Below, one piece after another: positions 45,651 to 58,179 of a stretch of DNA of 64,000 nt (position 1 is the first letter of the stretch; every line of letters begins with the position of its first letter). Under the pieces are notes generated by a model. That model had not been told where the DNA came from. It worked only from the letters and a program-made list of their open reading frames with translations, and ran no database searches. This stretch comes from Iris pallida (taxonomy: Eukaryota > Streptophyta > Magnoliopsida > Asparagales > Iridaceae): positions 29,856,874-29,920,873 of the forward strand of contig JANAVB010015600.1 in the NCBI GenBank assembly GCA_029216955.1, read 5' to 3'. Made by a program: the position numbers and the translations under genes.

Positions 45651-47399
45651 AAAAATCTGAGAAGGATGGCCATGGAACCCATAGCTTCCAAGCTCCATAA
45701 AACCTTCATTATAAGTCCAAATTTGGACTTTCATAGGTCAAAATAGGGTAGAACGAAATTCTCTACAACATGGAACCATCAAAAATTGATAATAACAAGA
45801 TTAAATAGGTCAAAACCCAAGAAATTTGAAAATAAAATAAACTTAGATCTACAAACAATGAGCCATGGAAATTAAAAATGCTAAGTACTAAAGTGTCTTA
45901 GAATGCTGTGAAGAAGAGAATGGAACAATAAAATTTAGGTTCCTCCATGAAGCAAGATGCACTTGTCTAAGCTCTCCACTCTCTCAGGTTGGTGGAGAAG
46001 TAATGGTGAAGAAGAAGAAGTAATGGAAAAGAATTAATGAGGAGAGAGAGAGGAGTGGGTTAATAAATGGTGGTGGTAGGTAGGTGGGTTGGTCCACAAC
46101 CGAACCTAGCCGAACCAAATCAAGCCGAACCGGACCAAGATGAACCAAGCAATGAAATACCCAAATAAACCAAGCAAGGAGACATGCAATACGAGACAAA
46201 ATACGTACACGTATTCAAAAATACGTAATACGAACTACATGTATTACAACTTTGTATTTTGTAATATATATATATAAATTAGTTATTTTTTTTTAATGAG
46301 AAAATATGAAATTGTCTAAGTTACAAACTTGAAATCTTATTATTTTATTTAATGTGAGAAAACTCTTATTAATTTTCTATAAAAGATAAATATTCAGTTT
46401 ACTATTTATGCATTTACCTACAAAACAACAGTCCAGAAAAGAAAAGAAAAAACTAAACTACTTATTACAGATCCACAGGAAAAATAGAAAAGAAAACTTG
46501 GACTTATGTCCTTACAATTTTTTTTACATAAATTAATTTAATTTAAAGGCGAGCTTTGAATACCGCGAACGGTCCAACAGTAGGCCGAAGCCTGCACCAA
46601 AATACTCACAGCAGTAACCCATTTTAAAAATAATAATAAATTAAAGATAATTATAAAATGCGTATCAGACTTGGCCATTCAAAACTCATGTTTTAACTAA
46701 TGCCTCAACGTCCGGGTTGGCCGATTTCGTTTGCATTTAGTTAGGGCCCATAGACCAATATGGTCGTCGCCCGAAAAGATAAAAAATCCATTTTAAAACC
46801 CACATTCCAATATGTAGTTTGTTTTGCAAAGATCGGGATTTGAAAATAGTTTTAAAATATATTTTCGAAAATTTGGGCAGCACTTCCTCTATAATTGAAA
46901 CAACCCAATCTTGGGAAAATGCCAATACCCACAATATTCCAAATCACAAAATATTTCCAACCAGAAGTTCCAATTTATCCAACCCAAGAGTAGGTTTATA
47001 TCAAAATCATAGAAAACTTTTCGAACTATAAAATTCAGAAAACCCGAAATATAACTCGGAAAACCGAAAAACCACAGAACCTCTCTAAGGAAAATGGTCA
47101 CAGAGCTATTTCTGAAAAATCCAAACTTCTCTCGGAACTTCCGAGAAACCACAGAACCATCAAACAACAACATCCAAGCCACAAAACCATTCCGAAACTA
47201 AGTTCGGAAAAATCTAAAACCAACATCGTAATTATCGATGTTGAATCCCATGTCGGAATCGGGGACCGCATCATCAGCGACACTAAAGGAGGGACACGGG
47301 GACACGAAAAATACCTCGGGTGCTCGGCTAGAGCTCCCAGATGAAAAAGAGAAGAAAACGAAAAACCTGCAGATCTCGAAAAAATCCAAAACACGCGGA

Positions 47400-47660
47400 C
47401 AGCGGAACGTGCCTCGAAAAACACAGATCTGGACAATAAACCGGGGCACAGGAACGGCAGCGCGCACATGGAGATGCGCACGGGCAGCGTGCACAAGCGC
47501 CGGGGGCTCGGGCGGCGGAAGCCGCTCGGTCGGTCGAGAGGGGCGGACGCGGATAGGGGTTCGGTGCCGAAGGGCGCACGCATATGGGTGGAGCTCACGG
47601 ACGGCTGTCGGCCTGAGAGTCGCCGAAAGGGCGTGGCTAGGTCGGCTAGGGCTCAGATTT
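47400..47660 (-). other. GC-rich leader block in LTR B
   Basis: On the minus strand, about 130 bp after the TATA box, begins a GC-rich stretch with ATG at about 47583 (CATATGCGTGCGCCC). Frames of 83 to 166 codons overlap in it, all rich in Arg, Ser, Pro and Cys, with no domain recognised. The position matches the GC-rich leader of LTR H and of the 1720-2398 fragment. Confidence 0.4.
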
Positions 47661-47720
47661 GGGGAAAGAGGGTTTTAGGTGAGATGAATGAAGTGTGGGG
47701 AGAGGAAGGAGGAGATGGAG

Positions 47721-47728
47721 TTTTATAG
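47721..47728 (-). promoter_or_regulatory. TATA box of LTR B
   Basis: CTATAAAA on the minus strand, followed by a CT-rich leader (CTCCTTCCTCTCCCC) and the GC-rich block. Confidence 0.6.
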
Positions 47729-47949
47729 GGAGGATGATGCGAGGGTTTCGGGAAGATGAAAGGAGGAGTCAGGAGGTGGCGGTGGCCTGGGTGCCGAGGA
47801 GTCGGCAGCGACCGTTTGGTCGGGAAAGGAAAGGAAAGGTTTTCTTTTCCTTTACTGATAAAAGAAGAATGAAAGAGAGAGATTGTGTTAATGAGTTATA
47901 AAGAGAGTTTTAAAGAAAGTTTAAAAGGAAATTAAAAGTATTTTTTAAA

Positions 47950-47951
<2 letters not shown>

Positions 47952-47985
<34 letters not shown>
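47952..47985. repeat. TA microsatellite in LTR B
   Basis: About 17 TA units near the start (minus orientation) of the B 3' LTR. Confidence 0.95.
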
Positions 47986-47987
<2 letters not shown>

Positions 47988-48335
47988 TAAAATACTTAAG
48001 AATGGTTTCGAAAATCGAGATTGGGTTCGATTTCGAAAATAGTTCGAGATGGGTTCAGGACAGGTCAAACCAGACACTAAAAATACCAGGAATAATTATT
48101 TTCCTAAAAATATGGTTTTCCTATAATAATAATAATTTAGCTAAAAATTATTAAATTAATTAACCGAAAATTTACGGGTTTGACCAAACACTAAAATTCC
48201 AGAAATAATAATTTTAATCTAATTATAATAAATAAAAATAACACTAAATTAATTAATTAAAAATTACGTGTTTCACAATCTTTCCTCCTTAGAAAATTTC
48301 GTCCTCGAAATTAAAGGATAGGGTTAGGAGTTACC

Positions 48336-49727
48336 TCAGGTCTCAAATAGATACGGATACTGCTCCCACATCTCGTCTTCTCGCTCCCATGTAGACTCTC
48401 CTGGGGAATTGTGTCGCTACATAACTCTGACTATGGGCGTCACAGAGTTCCTGCTTTTCTTCTCACCTCTTTCTAAAATTGCTACTGGCTTCTCTGGTAC
48501 TGTGAGGCTGGGTCCAATCTCCAGCTCTGAATGGTCCAAGATGTTGCTCGGATTCGGGATGTAGCGTCTGAGCTGTGAAACGTGAAAGACGTTGTGCACG
48601 CCTTCAAGATTAGCTGGTAGAGCTAATTGGTACGCTACTTCTCCAACTCGGCTCAAAACTTTGAATGGGCCGATGTACCTGGGGCTCAACTTTCCTGCTC
48701 TTCCAAATCTGATAGTTCCTCGGGTAGAGAAAATCTTGACGAAGACACTATCTCCTACTTCGAACTCCAATGGTCGACGACTGCTATCAGCCCAATATTT
48801 TTGCCTGTCCTGAGTTATCCTGAGCTTGTCTCTAATCACCTTTACCTTCTCTGCTGTATTGGTCACCATTTCAGGTCCACGCAGTACTCTTTCTCCTACG
48901 CCGTTCCAAGCAAGTGGAGTGCAACAACGACGTCCATAAAGTGCCTCGAACGGAGTCATACCGATGCTAGCTTGGTAGCTGTTGTTGTAGGAAAACTCTA
49001 CCAAAAAGTGGTCTTCCCAAGACCCTCCAAATTCCAAGACGCAAGATCTCAGCATGTCCTCTAGCGTCTGGATGGTTCTCTCCGATTGTCCGTCAGTTTG
49101 AGGATGGTAGACGGTGCTGAACTTCAATTGTCTTCCCAAACTGTCATGTAAGCTCTTCCAGAAGTGAGAGGTGAATCTGGTATCTCTGTCAGATACAATA
49201 CTTAACAGAACTCTATGAATCCGGTAGATATGCTACATGTACAGTGCTGCCAACTTTTCGGTGGATATACCAACCTTGAAGGGGATAAAGTGAGCTGACT
49301 TCGTCAGTCGGTCCACAATAACCCAAATGGCATCCTTTCCTCCTTGGGATCGAGGCAGTCCTGACACAAAGTCCATTGTTAAGTGTTCCTATTTCCACTC
49401 CGGGATGTCTAGCGGCTGCAACAGTCCTGCTGGTCTCTGTCTGCTGGCTTTTACTTGTTGACAAATCAAGCATCTAGCCACAAATTTGGATACGTCCTTC
49501 TTCATTCCGTACCACCACACTACAATACGCATGTTCCGATATATTTTATTTGCTCCTGGATGTATGGAATACTGTAACTGGTGCGCTTCTTGTATCAGCT
49601 CATTCCTCAGTTCGCCAGTTGGTACGCAAAGTCTTGTACCATGCCTCAGTGCTCCGTCGCTGACGATTGAGAATCCTTCAAGTGTTCCTGCCAGCACTTG
49701 ATCTCTGAGTTTGCAAAGCATCTCGTC
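48336..49727 (-). pseudogene. B integrase and chromodomain block
   Basis: Zinc-binding start (HPGANKIYRNM, CLICQQVKASRQRPAG) near 49600. The catalytic core has [29 protein letters not shown] and HPQTDGQSERTIQTLEDML, so D,D,E are present. The tail (FVKIFSTRGTIRFG, GKLSPRYIGPFKVLSRVGEV, HNVFHVSQLRRYIPNPS) leads to the chromodomain-like end (PVAILERGEKKSRNSVTPIV, stop, EREDEMWEQYPYLFE). The last part is the homologue of the only pol pieces kept in H (13937-14495) and C (58645-59066). Stops lie at 49389, 49233 and 48417. Confidence 0.9.
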
Positions 49728-49949
49728 TTAAAATTGTGTCTCCTTGACTTTATCCATCAGACTTGAACGCACTTGTAACTGCACCATTGATGATTCAACT
49801 CCTGGTACAATAGCTTGTCTTTTCAGTTTCTTTATTTTCTCTTCAGGCAGTACAATCTCTAGTCCAAGCTTCTCTATATCTTCCAGCAAATGCCGCTCCT
49901 TGGTCAAAAATATCGCCATCGGGTATCGACAAATTGCATCTGCAACCAC

Positions 49950-51180
49950 ATTAGTCTTACCCGGATGGTACTGCAGGTCGATGTCAAAATCTTTCATCAG
50001 CTCCAGCCATCGCCTTTGTCGCATGTTCAGTTCCTTCTGAGTGAAAACATATTTAGGACTTTTGTGGTCTGTAAATATTTCTACTTTCTCTCCATAGAGG
50101 TAATGCTTCAACAGCTTCAGTACAAATATAACCGCTGCAAGCTCCAAATCATGCGTGGTATAGTTCTTCTCATGAGTCCGTAATTGCCTAGATGCGTAAG
50201 CAATTACTTTCCCGTGTTGTTGAAGAACACAACCCAATCCTTTACCAGAAGCATCACTGTAGATTGAGAAACCGCCGGTACCTGCGGGTAGAGCAAGTAT
50301 CGGTGTCGTTGTAAGTCTCTTCTTCAGTTCCTCAAATGCTGCCTGGCAAGCTTCAGTCCACACAAATTCTTCATTCTTCCTGGTGAGCTTCGTCATCGGC
50401 TCAGCAATCCTGGCGAAGTCCATGACAAATTTTCTGTAATAGCCAGCTAAGCCCAAGAAACTTCTGATTTCAGCAACTGAACTTGGTGTACTCCACTTCT
50501 CAATAGCAGCTATCTTCTTTGGATCCTCCGAAATTCCTTCTCATGTGACAACATGGCCCAGAAAATCCACCTTGTCTAAGAAGAATTCACATTTATATAG
50601 CTTACCATAGAGCTTCTCCTTCCTTAAGGTTCCCAGAACTTTCCTCAGGTGCTCTTTATGCTCTTTTTCGGTCTTCGAGTAGATCAGGATGTCATCGATG
50701 AAGACAACAACAAACTGATCCAGATATTCATGGAAGACCTTGTTCATAAGGTTCATGAATACCGCAGGAGAATTCGTCAATCTAAACGGCATGACCAAAA
50801 ATTCATACTGACCATATTTGGTGTTGAACGCCGTCTTTGGGATATCCTCCTTCCTGACCTTGATTTGGTGGTAGCCAGATCAAAGATCTATCTTTGAGAA
50901 TACCTTAGCTCTACTGAGTTGATCAAACATGTCATCGATCCGAGGCAGAGGGTACTTGTTCTTGATGGTGATGTTGTTCAGCGTCCGGTAGTCGATGCAC
51001 ATCCGCATAGTCCCATCCTTCTTAGGAACGAATAAGACAGGTGCTCCCCAGGGTGAAGCTCCATCTCTGATAAATCCAAGGGCCTTCAGCTCATTGATCT
51101 GGTCCTTCATTTCCTTGGCCTCCTTAGGGTTGACTCTGTAGCATCCTCGAGAAATTGGGACAGAGCCGGGAACTAGGTCG
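49950..51180 (-). pseudogene. B reverse transcriptase and RNaseH block
   Basis: RT motifs in order from 51180: [61 protein letters not shown] then a stop, [15 protein letters not shown], and the catalytic FIDDILIYS (about 50700), ending FLGHVVT then a stop at 50541. The tether ([20 protein letters not shown]) leads to RNaseH with YSDAS, LELAAV and FTDHKS (about 50290-50060), which include the acidic catalytic residues. Both domains belong to the B polyprotein and copy element RNA into DNA in the particle. All catalytic motifs are visible, but stops separate them. Confidence 0.9.
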
Positions 51181-53169
51181 ATGGTGAATTCTACATCTCG
51201 ATCCGGGGGTAATTCTGGAAGACTATCAGGGAAGACATCCATGAATTCTGCTATGATAGGGTGAGGAGGTCCAGATTCTTCGGTGATAGAGGAGTAAGTA
51301 ATACCCTCCATATCTTCTGGAGCTCGAGAGATTTCAAACTCCGGCTCTCCAGGTGGGCTGAAGACTACACATCCTCTGTGACAATCTATCAGCACATGCT
51401 GCTTACTTAACCAGTCCATTCCTAGGACTACATCATAGTTAGGTAAGGGCATCACAAGTAAGGGTGCTAAGAAATTGTGTCCTGAGATAGTTATAGGGCA
51501 GTTACAGGTCTCAGTGATGGGTATGGGTCCACCACCAGTCATAACTCTACATATCTTCTTGCTAAATCTCGTAACTAGGTGGTGTGCAGAGATGAATTTT
51601 GTTGCTATAAAACTGTGTGAAGCACCCTAATCAAATAATGCTAAAGCAGGATGTGAATGCACATAAATAGAACCTGCGATGACATCAGCGATAGGTTCCT
51701 ACTCTAGCTCTTGCTCATCTGTTGTTAGGGCAAAAGCCCGCCCAGTTTTCTGTTGGTATTGCCCAAACTGTTGTTGCTGAGTGGGTAGGGGAGCCTTCTG
51801 CTGTGTTGTTCCAATCCGGTTGAATGCTGTGGGGTAGTCCCTCACTTGGTGGGTGGCAGACCCACAAACTAGACAGTGTCCTAGCCTCTTCCTGCAGATG
51901 TTCGCTTGATGCCCTGGCCATTTGGAAAAATTGCAGACAGGAATCTACTTCTGAGGCGCTCTGTCATTGTTCCTTGCTTGATGATGCTGCTGGTGGTGGT
52001 GAGAAGGCCTGTTGTTATTGTTGTGATTTGGCCTCTTCTGGTTATTCTGGAAGTTGCTAGTTCCAGAATACTCCCTCTTTAAATGAGCAGGCTGACTCTT
52101 CTCTATATCCTGAGCTCGTATTAGTATCCTCTCGTACGTCTTGGCGCCGCCTACGATCACAGGAGTATGAATCTCTTTCCTTAGTCCATACCTGAATCTT
52201 TCAGCACGATCAGCGGGGTCGGTAACCAAGTTCTTGGCAAAGCGACTAAGTTGACCAAACTATGCCGCATATTCTCCAACAGTCATGTTCCCTTGATTCA
52301 GATTCTGGAACTGTCTTTCCGTCTCCCGCAACTCTGATGTTGGGAAGAACTTCCTGCGGAACAACCTCTTGAAGGTGTTCCAGTCAAGCTGCCTGTCCTG
52401 GAGTCGGGGTTCATTCCGATATCAGGTGCTTGCTACATCTACCAGTTGGAGTCCCATAACTTCAACTTGGAGATCATCAGGAAGTCGAGCAACGCTGAGA
52501 AGACGCTCCATGCTGTCGAGCTATTCGTCAGCATAAATGATTCCCTTGGTTCCTTTGAAAGGTCGAGGGCCCAGCTTCTTGAATTTCTTAATATCACCGA
52601 CTTTAGCCGGCCTTGGTTCAGATTGGGCTGCTTCTCCTCTCTCCAATGCAGCTATAACCACATTATGGGCATTCTCCATGCCTTTTCTCATAATCGTCGT
52701 CTGTTTGCGATGAGCTTCAGCTTGAGTTCTCTGTGCCTCAAGCACTCCTCGTAGCAGACCTACAAGGTCGGTGGGGTTCACGAGTACTGGTGGGGCAGCT
52801 GGATCGGGCACCACCGCAGAGGCTTGTTGTTCAGTCTGGGAAGATGTAGGATCTAACACTTGCGTAGTAGTGTAAAATCCACGGGGTGCTGGTGCATTAT
52901 GGGGACAATCGGTCAGCTGCCGGAGTGTAGGATCCAGACTTGGCTGAGGAGGTGGGGTGTGATCGGATGATGACAACCCATCGCCAGCAGTGTTGGTCTT
53001 GTCTGTGGCCATACTCTGGAAGGTTTACGATTGCAAAACATAAGCAAGGTAGCCTACCAGTCTATAACAAACAAAAATATTTATTTATAATATATTTCGG
53101 TCCTATGTTGTGACAAATTAATGTTCTAGTGTTCTAAATGTTTCTAGATATGTTTACCTAAGTTGTTGA

Positions 53170-53199
53170 TCAGATCTGCATGGGCCACCACTAAAAACA
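53170..53199 (-). promoter_or_regulatory. Leader block at the primer-site position of B
   Basis: On the minus strand, TGTTTTTAGT then GGTGGCCCATGCAGATC directly after the LTR, the same block as in H and C. It is not a tRNA-iMet site. Confidence 0.5.
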
Positions 53200-54262
53200 T
53201 GTCACGACCCGGTCCCAAATTGTTGCGTCGAATCGGATCATGCCCAGCCTGCACCGTTGTGAGACGGCGGCAGTAAGCTGTATCTAAATGCAGGTAATCA
53301 CAACAACACAATATATTTTGTCACAATATCTAAAATTTTGAATATTAAAAACTTGTCCAACAAAATATTCATTTAACACAACTGATAAAACTGTCTTTTA
53401 ATCCAAACATCAAACTAAAAGGAAAATCATCATCTAGGAAGTTGGCTCATCGGCCTCAGGATCAACGTCTTCCAAGTGGAAATCTGAAAGCACTGCAGGG
53501 TAGAGCACCGGATCATAATAGCTATTATATAATAGCTCAGCTTCATCAGTGTTACCTATTGGGGGTGGGGAATCTAGTCAGGAAAGGAGCAAAGTACAAT
53601 TATGAAAATCTAACAATTCAACTAATAATTAGAAATTTGCAATTTTAAACAGTTTAAATACTTGAACAATATTTTTCAGCAATTTTCCACAATTGAAAAC
53701 AATGTTATTTGAGTATGTAATGCTTATGACCGGCTTGGGTTGTACAATAGTATCCTAGTGATACGATACGGCTTATCCCCGTGTGCAAGAGGGGTAAACT
53801 CGCACAATCAAGATGCAATATGAGGGGTATTGGTCATAATACACTACACTACTCCTCCAATCCCACAATAAATAACAATCAATACTCTAGGAGAGAGTTC
53901 CGTGTAGCAATGTGGTTTAATCTTGCAATATTACAATTATTAACTAAATTAAAAAATAAACATAACCGTACTTGCCTTTGTTTATGACTGGGTTTGAAGA
54001 GTCGGTTCCGGGAAAGAAAATCAGACTCGTCCTCGAAATCCTACATTGAGAATCCCGACTTAGCATAAATGAGGAAACCATATCTAGGTGTGCTAGTTAC
54101 AATCTCTAAAATTTGATCATAGTCAAATTTTATGTTGTTATAAACAAAACCCATTTATCGATGCGATTCAAAGTTATTAATTTAACGAGGTAAAAGTCAA
54201 GTTAACATTTTTTATTGGGAAACTTCGCATTTTTCATTTATTTGGCAAAACTTTATATTTTG

Positions 54263-54343
<81 letters not shown>

Positions 54344-54637
54344 TTATTTTTCTTTTAATGAGAAAACATAAAATTGTCTAAGTTACAAACTTGAAATCTT
54401 ATTATTTTATTTAATGTGAGAAAACTCTTATTAATTTTCTATAAAAGATAAATATTCAGTTTACTATTTATGCGTTTACCTACAAAACAACAATCCAGAA
54501 AAGAAAAGGAAAAACTAAACTACTTATTACAGATCCACAGGAAAAATAGAAAAGAAAACTTGGACTTATGTCCTTACAAATTTTTTTACATAAATTAATT
54601 TAATTTAAAGGTGAGCTCTGAATACCGCGAACGGTCC
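53200..54637 (-). repeat. Element B 5' LTR, first part (interrupted by C)
   Basis: Colinear with 36769-37796 and then 46254-46585. It stops at CGAACGGTCC, where the left LTR continues AACAGTAGG; element C begins at 54638. The expected target duplication of C is GGTCC (54633-54637). Its second copy lies outside the window. Confidence 0.9.
54264..54341. repeat. TA microsatellite in B 5' LTR
   Basis: About 38 TA units, whereas the same site in the B 3' LTR (46263-46275) has about six. The tract changed length after B inserted. Confidence 0.95.
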
Positions 54638-55849
54638 TGTCACGACCCGCACCGTAGAGTAAGGGCACGAGACGTGGGTACGTCCAGCCTATGTCGCAGT
54701 GTCAGCGGTAGAATGTTGTCCTAGGTCCATAATCTAACAATATAAAGGTACCTGTACAGTATGTACACTCCGAATGAAGGTGACATAGCAATATACAGTC
54801 TCAATCACATCTAAGGCAGAATGATAAGATAGAAAGATAGATAGATAAATGCTGAAATGAAAGATCCACATAAGTACAACCAGAGAGTCTAAGTGTCTAA
54901 AGATATCACAAAACCACAAAATCCCAGATATCATAATACAGTCATCCAGAAGTAAACATAAGAAAATCCTAGTCTAGAGGAGTGTCGTCCACAGCTAAAG
55001 GATCCGGCTGCTGGTCCAAGTCACAGCTGTCATCTAGGGTAGTCCCATAATAGGTGGGGCAGCACGCCTCATCCTCTGTAATATTTTAACAGGTCCAGTC
55101 AGGACAGGAGCGAGCACAGTACATCTCACGCAGTTCATATAATGACAGGAATAAAATACAGGCAATAGAGTAAAATACATGAAACGCTGAAGAGTATACA
55201 TGAGTAAAAAGAAGACTGTAATGAAATATCTACTATAAGTAAAGAGCTATAGTGAACAAGTGATTTATAGTACAAGCTAGACATGTGAACGGCCCGATAA
55301 TAAACATGAGAGGTCGTACATGGCTACACTACTTTGGAAATTGTCCACATGACTATTTATACTCCTCCGTACCCCAATCAATACACAAGGATCCGTTCAA
55401 GTTATGTTATTATACATGATATTCACATGGGGGGCCCATAAATGGGTGCACATGAATATAAACATGGGGGCTCCGTAATCATGAGAGTACATGAATCACG
55501 AGAGTGCACATGTAAGGTAAAAGCACAAGAGTACATGATGAAAGTGAAACGCACATGACATGATGTATCTGATGCTCCCGAGGGGGATAACATCGCATGA
55601 AAAGATCCATATAGTACTAATCCGTGTTTCCATCGTGTCAGCATCAAGTAAAATAATCTAGAGCAAGAAAATACTCCTAGCAATTATGAAACGGTCAGAG
55701 AATGTACTCGCCTGATATCCTGAGTCTCTGAAGAGAATATACTGTCCGAGGAGTGGTGTATGCCTTCTATCAGAACAGTACAAGTCACTACATGTCTAAA
55801 ATAATGAAATAGACTGCTTCAATGCATCTACATGATGTTTGGGGTCAAT

Positions 55850-55990
55850 CTAGGATTAAGTCAACCTTTGGTCAACTCTGGTCAATTTTGACAGTCAAAC
55901 TGGGTCAACTCTAGTCTAGTTAGGTCAAACAGTGTCAAACAAGGTTAAACTAGGTTAAACTAGTCTAGGTTGGTCTAATCTAGGCTTAAC
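55850..55990 (-). promoter_or_regulatory. Cluster of W-box-like TTGACC/TTGACT motifs
   Basis: GGTCAA occurs about five times within 80 bp on the plus strand (TTGACC on the element strand), with further GTCAAAC / GTTAAAC repeats. TTGAC(C/T) is the WRKY binding core. The cluster is repeated in the 5' LTR (about 62650-62800). It lies well downstream of the TATA box in the element's orientation, so a role in transcription is speculative. Confidence 0.4.
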
Positions 55991-56224
55991 AAGTCCATCT
56001 AGGTCACTAACCAATTAGCCTAGCAAGTACACACCATTCAAGTCACAAAAGTCTACAATACACTAATTTAATATAAACTACACATTGGTATATCTCATGA
56101 TTATTATTCCACACATATTATATATATTAAATTAATACAAATAACATACACATATATATATCATATCATTATTTCCAAGAATATAGTTAATATTTATATA
56201 TACATATAGAGTGAGAGGGAAGGA

Positions 56225-56900
56225 CATATGAGATTATGTGTGTGTGTGGACATGAATGCATATAATAGGTGTATGTGCACATGACAAAAGTGTGTGTTTG
56301 TGTAGAGTGTGTATGAAACTAGGAATTAGTTAGCAGTGTACAGGAAAACAGTAGGGTGTGTGTGTCTATGTAAATTTGGAAAACAGTACATGGCAAGGGT
56401 GTGTGTGGTACATGGAAGTTCAATCATTTAGTCTCAGGAATTTGTGTATGTGTGTGAATCATTTGCAAACAGTGTGTATAGTGACAGGAATAAAGAGGAA
56501 CCTGTGTGTGTGAGTGTATAGGCTGTGTGTGTTAGAAAGTGTGTTAAGATGTGGTACATGTGAGATTGTGAGTGTGTGTGTGTACTGAATTTAGATAGGT
56601 GTGTGTGTGTGTTAGTAAACTGTTGACAGTGTTTTAAGTGATAGGGCATTACATTTAATGACAGGAATGTGTGTGTATTAAGATGACCTGTGAGCTAGTG
56701 AAGGGAAACCTGTGTGTGACTAGGCTATTTGTGTAAACATTCAATGTGGTTCAGGATTTCATGTTCAGTGTGTTAACAGCCTACAATGACAGGAATAAAG
56801 GAAACATGTGTGTGAGGGATGTGTGTGTATTGAACAGGGATGTGTCTCATGAACCAGTGTCTTAGACAGTGTACAAGTGATAAATTTGTGAGGGAAAAAT
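56225..56900. repeat. GT-rich low-complexity stretch in LTR C
   Basis: Runs of GTGTGTGTG separated by 20-60 bp of mixed sequence. The other LTR shows the same stretch at 63040-63720, with one run expanded near 63410-63442. The His/Thr-rich minus-strand frames come from this composition. Confidence 0.85.
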
Positions 56901-58170
56901 AGTTCATGTGTCTGTGTGCAGGAATCAAATGTGTGTTAGAGTGTAATAGGAACATCAGTTTTCAGTTACTCCCATGAATTCAAAGCAGTGTATACAATGT
57001 AAATCCAGGTAGTTTCCTGTGCACAGGGTTTCCAAATGACAGTGTACAGGGTTGATTATAGCTCAGGTTTACACAAACATTTTAATATGGATTTACTAAT
57101 CATTCTCAGGTTTAAACTCACTGAATCATTTAAATAGGAAGAGCCAAACAGTTCTCAGAAATGAACATCCCTACATTCGAATCCATATCAATCAATCTTA
57201 ATACAATTAAATCCTAACATGATACCTAATGTTTAGACCAATTTAAACCATAATATAGTACATGCTTTAAATCATTAATATGAAAATCGAATGGGAGAAC
57301 AGTGATTTAGAACACTGATACACTAGAGTATCAGTCCAATTGGGGATCAATGATTTTGACCCTAAATAATCATTATAATTATAAACAATAGGTTGGTAAA
57401 TAATAGTAAAAATGTGTACGTGTCACACAAACAATATGGTGTCCAAAAATATGACACAATGTGTCCAAACATCACACGAACTCAAAGCACGGGACTGTCA
57501 TAGATTGTGCGACCAGTGCACGTGTCCTAGCACTCTCGATACGTATCCATTGGACACGAAACTTCGAGGGTGTCATGTCAGACACCGCCCCTCCCTTCGT
57601 GTCCAAGTACACGTGTCCTCGTGCCCTGTGCACTGAGCACGAGGCCCCGAGCAGCAGGGGAAGCCCTGGCCGCGCGCGGGGCTGTGTCCATGAGTCCAGT
57701 GCGACTCGGATACGGCTCAAAATCACCTCAGTCGTATAAAATCACACAAGCAACATGTAAACCTAATTTCCTATTCAATTACTTCCTGAATAATCGATCG
57801 AAATGTCAAGTGTGGCATTTCATCGAACACCTGCGACTGTCTACAGATACGTGTCCGATACGGACACGTAAAGGACACGAAAGTGTGCAAAACCTATCCC
57901 TACAGCAAGAGGACACCTAGGGCTTGGTGTTCATGCAAAGAAACCGAAATTTTATGAAGGGAAATAGGATTTACCTATGGCTCCCAATTGTATCAAACCT
58001 GAGAATGGTCTCCACCAACAGTAGGAGGACACTAATTAGGTCACAAAGGAAGAAGTTGCAATGAAAATGGACTAATATTGAATAAACTATGAAGAAGTTT
58101 CATGAAGAACAAACCTTTCCTTAGAAAAATGAAGGGATGAATAAAAAGGAGGCAAAAACTTTGAGAGGGA

Positions 58171-58179
58171 CTTTATAGA
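58171..58179 (-). promoter_or_regulatory. TATA box of LTR C
   Basis: TCTATAAAG on the minus strand, about 390 bp from the LTR start, with a telo-box-like CCTAAAACCCTAACCCC (58211-58228) upstream. Confidence 0.65.

Larger units (their letters stand above)
37797..46248 (-). mobile_element. Element E: solo LTR of a gypsy element, split by D
   Basis: Flanked by ACTTT (37792-37796 and 46249-46253). Ends are TGTAACGCCCC...TATTACA. After removing D and its duplication it is 3090 bp with no internal domain, gag, pol or primer site, so it is a solo LTR left by recombination between two LTRs. Orientation is inferred as minus from the pyrimidine-rich leader after TTATTAAC (about 46060 leftward). It contains a large minisatellite (44823-45650). 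Confidence 0.85.
36769..48277 (-). repeat. Element B 3' LTR, split by E
   Basis: Two blocks (36769-37796, 46254-48277) joined across solo LTR E. Removing E and one ACTTT restores continuity with 53200-54637. The second block holds the TATA box (about 47721), a GC-rich leader (47400-47660) and a TA tract at 47952-47985. Confidence 0.85.
48336..53012 (-). pseudogene. B gag-pol polyprotein: complete domain order, 12 in-frame stops, no frameshift
   Basis: One frame of about 1558 codons, ATG at 53012 to TGA at 48336. Gag: residues 1 to about 430, with the capsid core around 52400-52150 (WNTFKRLFRRKFFPTSELRE, FRYGLRKEIHTPV). Two zinc knuckles (about 51935-51850) are both damaged (CNFSKWPGH; CLVCGSATHQVRDY, last Cys to Tyr). 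At protease (about 51640) the DSG serine codon is now a stop (D*GASHSF). RT, RNaseH, integrase and chromodomain follow. Premature stops have their low coordinate at 52521, 52422, 52260, 51945, 51699, 51627, 50880, 50541, 49728, 49389, 49233 and 48417. Nearly all fit one C-to-T change on either strand; the protease one does not. A complete element would encode all replication functions; this copy is dead. Confidence 0.9.

Noticed and set aside
37797..46248. E as a full-length element with D as its interior
   Set aside because: D has its own CAACA duplication, LTR pair and primer site; after its removal the E sequence is one uninterrupted LTR with no interior.
53200..54637. Right copy of LTR B as a separate solo LTR
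   Set aside because: It abuts the B leader block and gag in the right order and orientation, so it is the 5' LTR of B, merely interrupted by C.
56434..56955. His/Thr-rich minus-strand frames near 56434-56955 and 63268-63495
   Set aside because: They come from GT/CA low-complexity DNA in LTR C.
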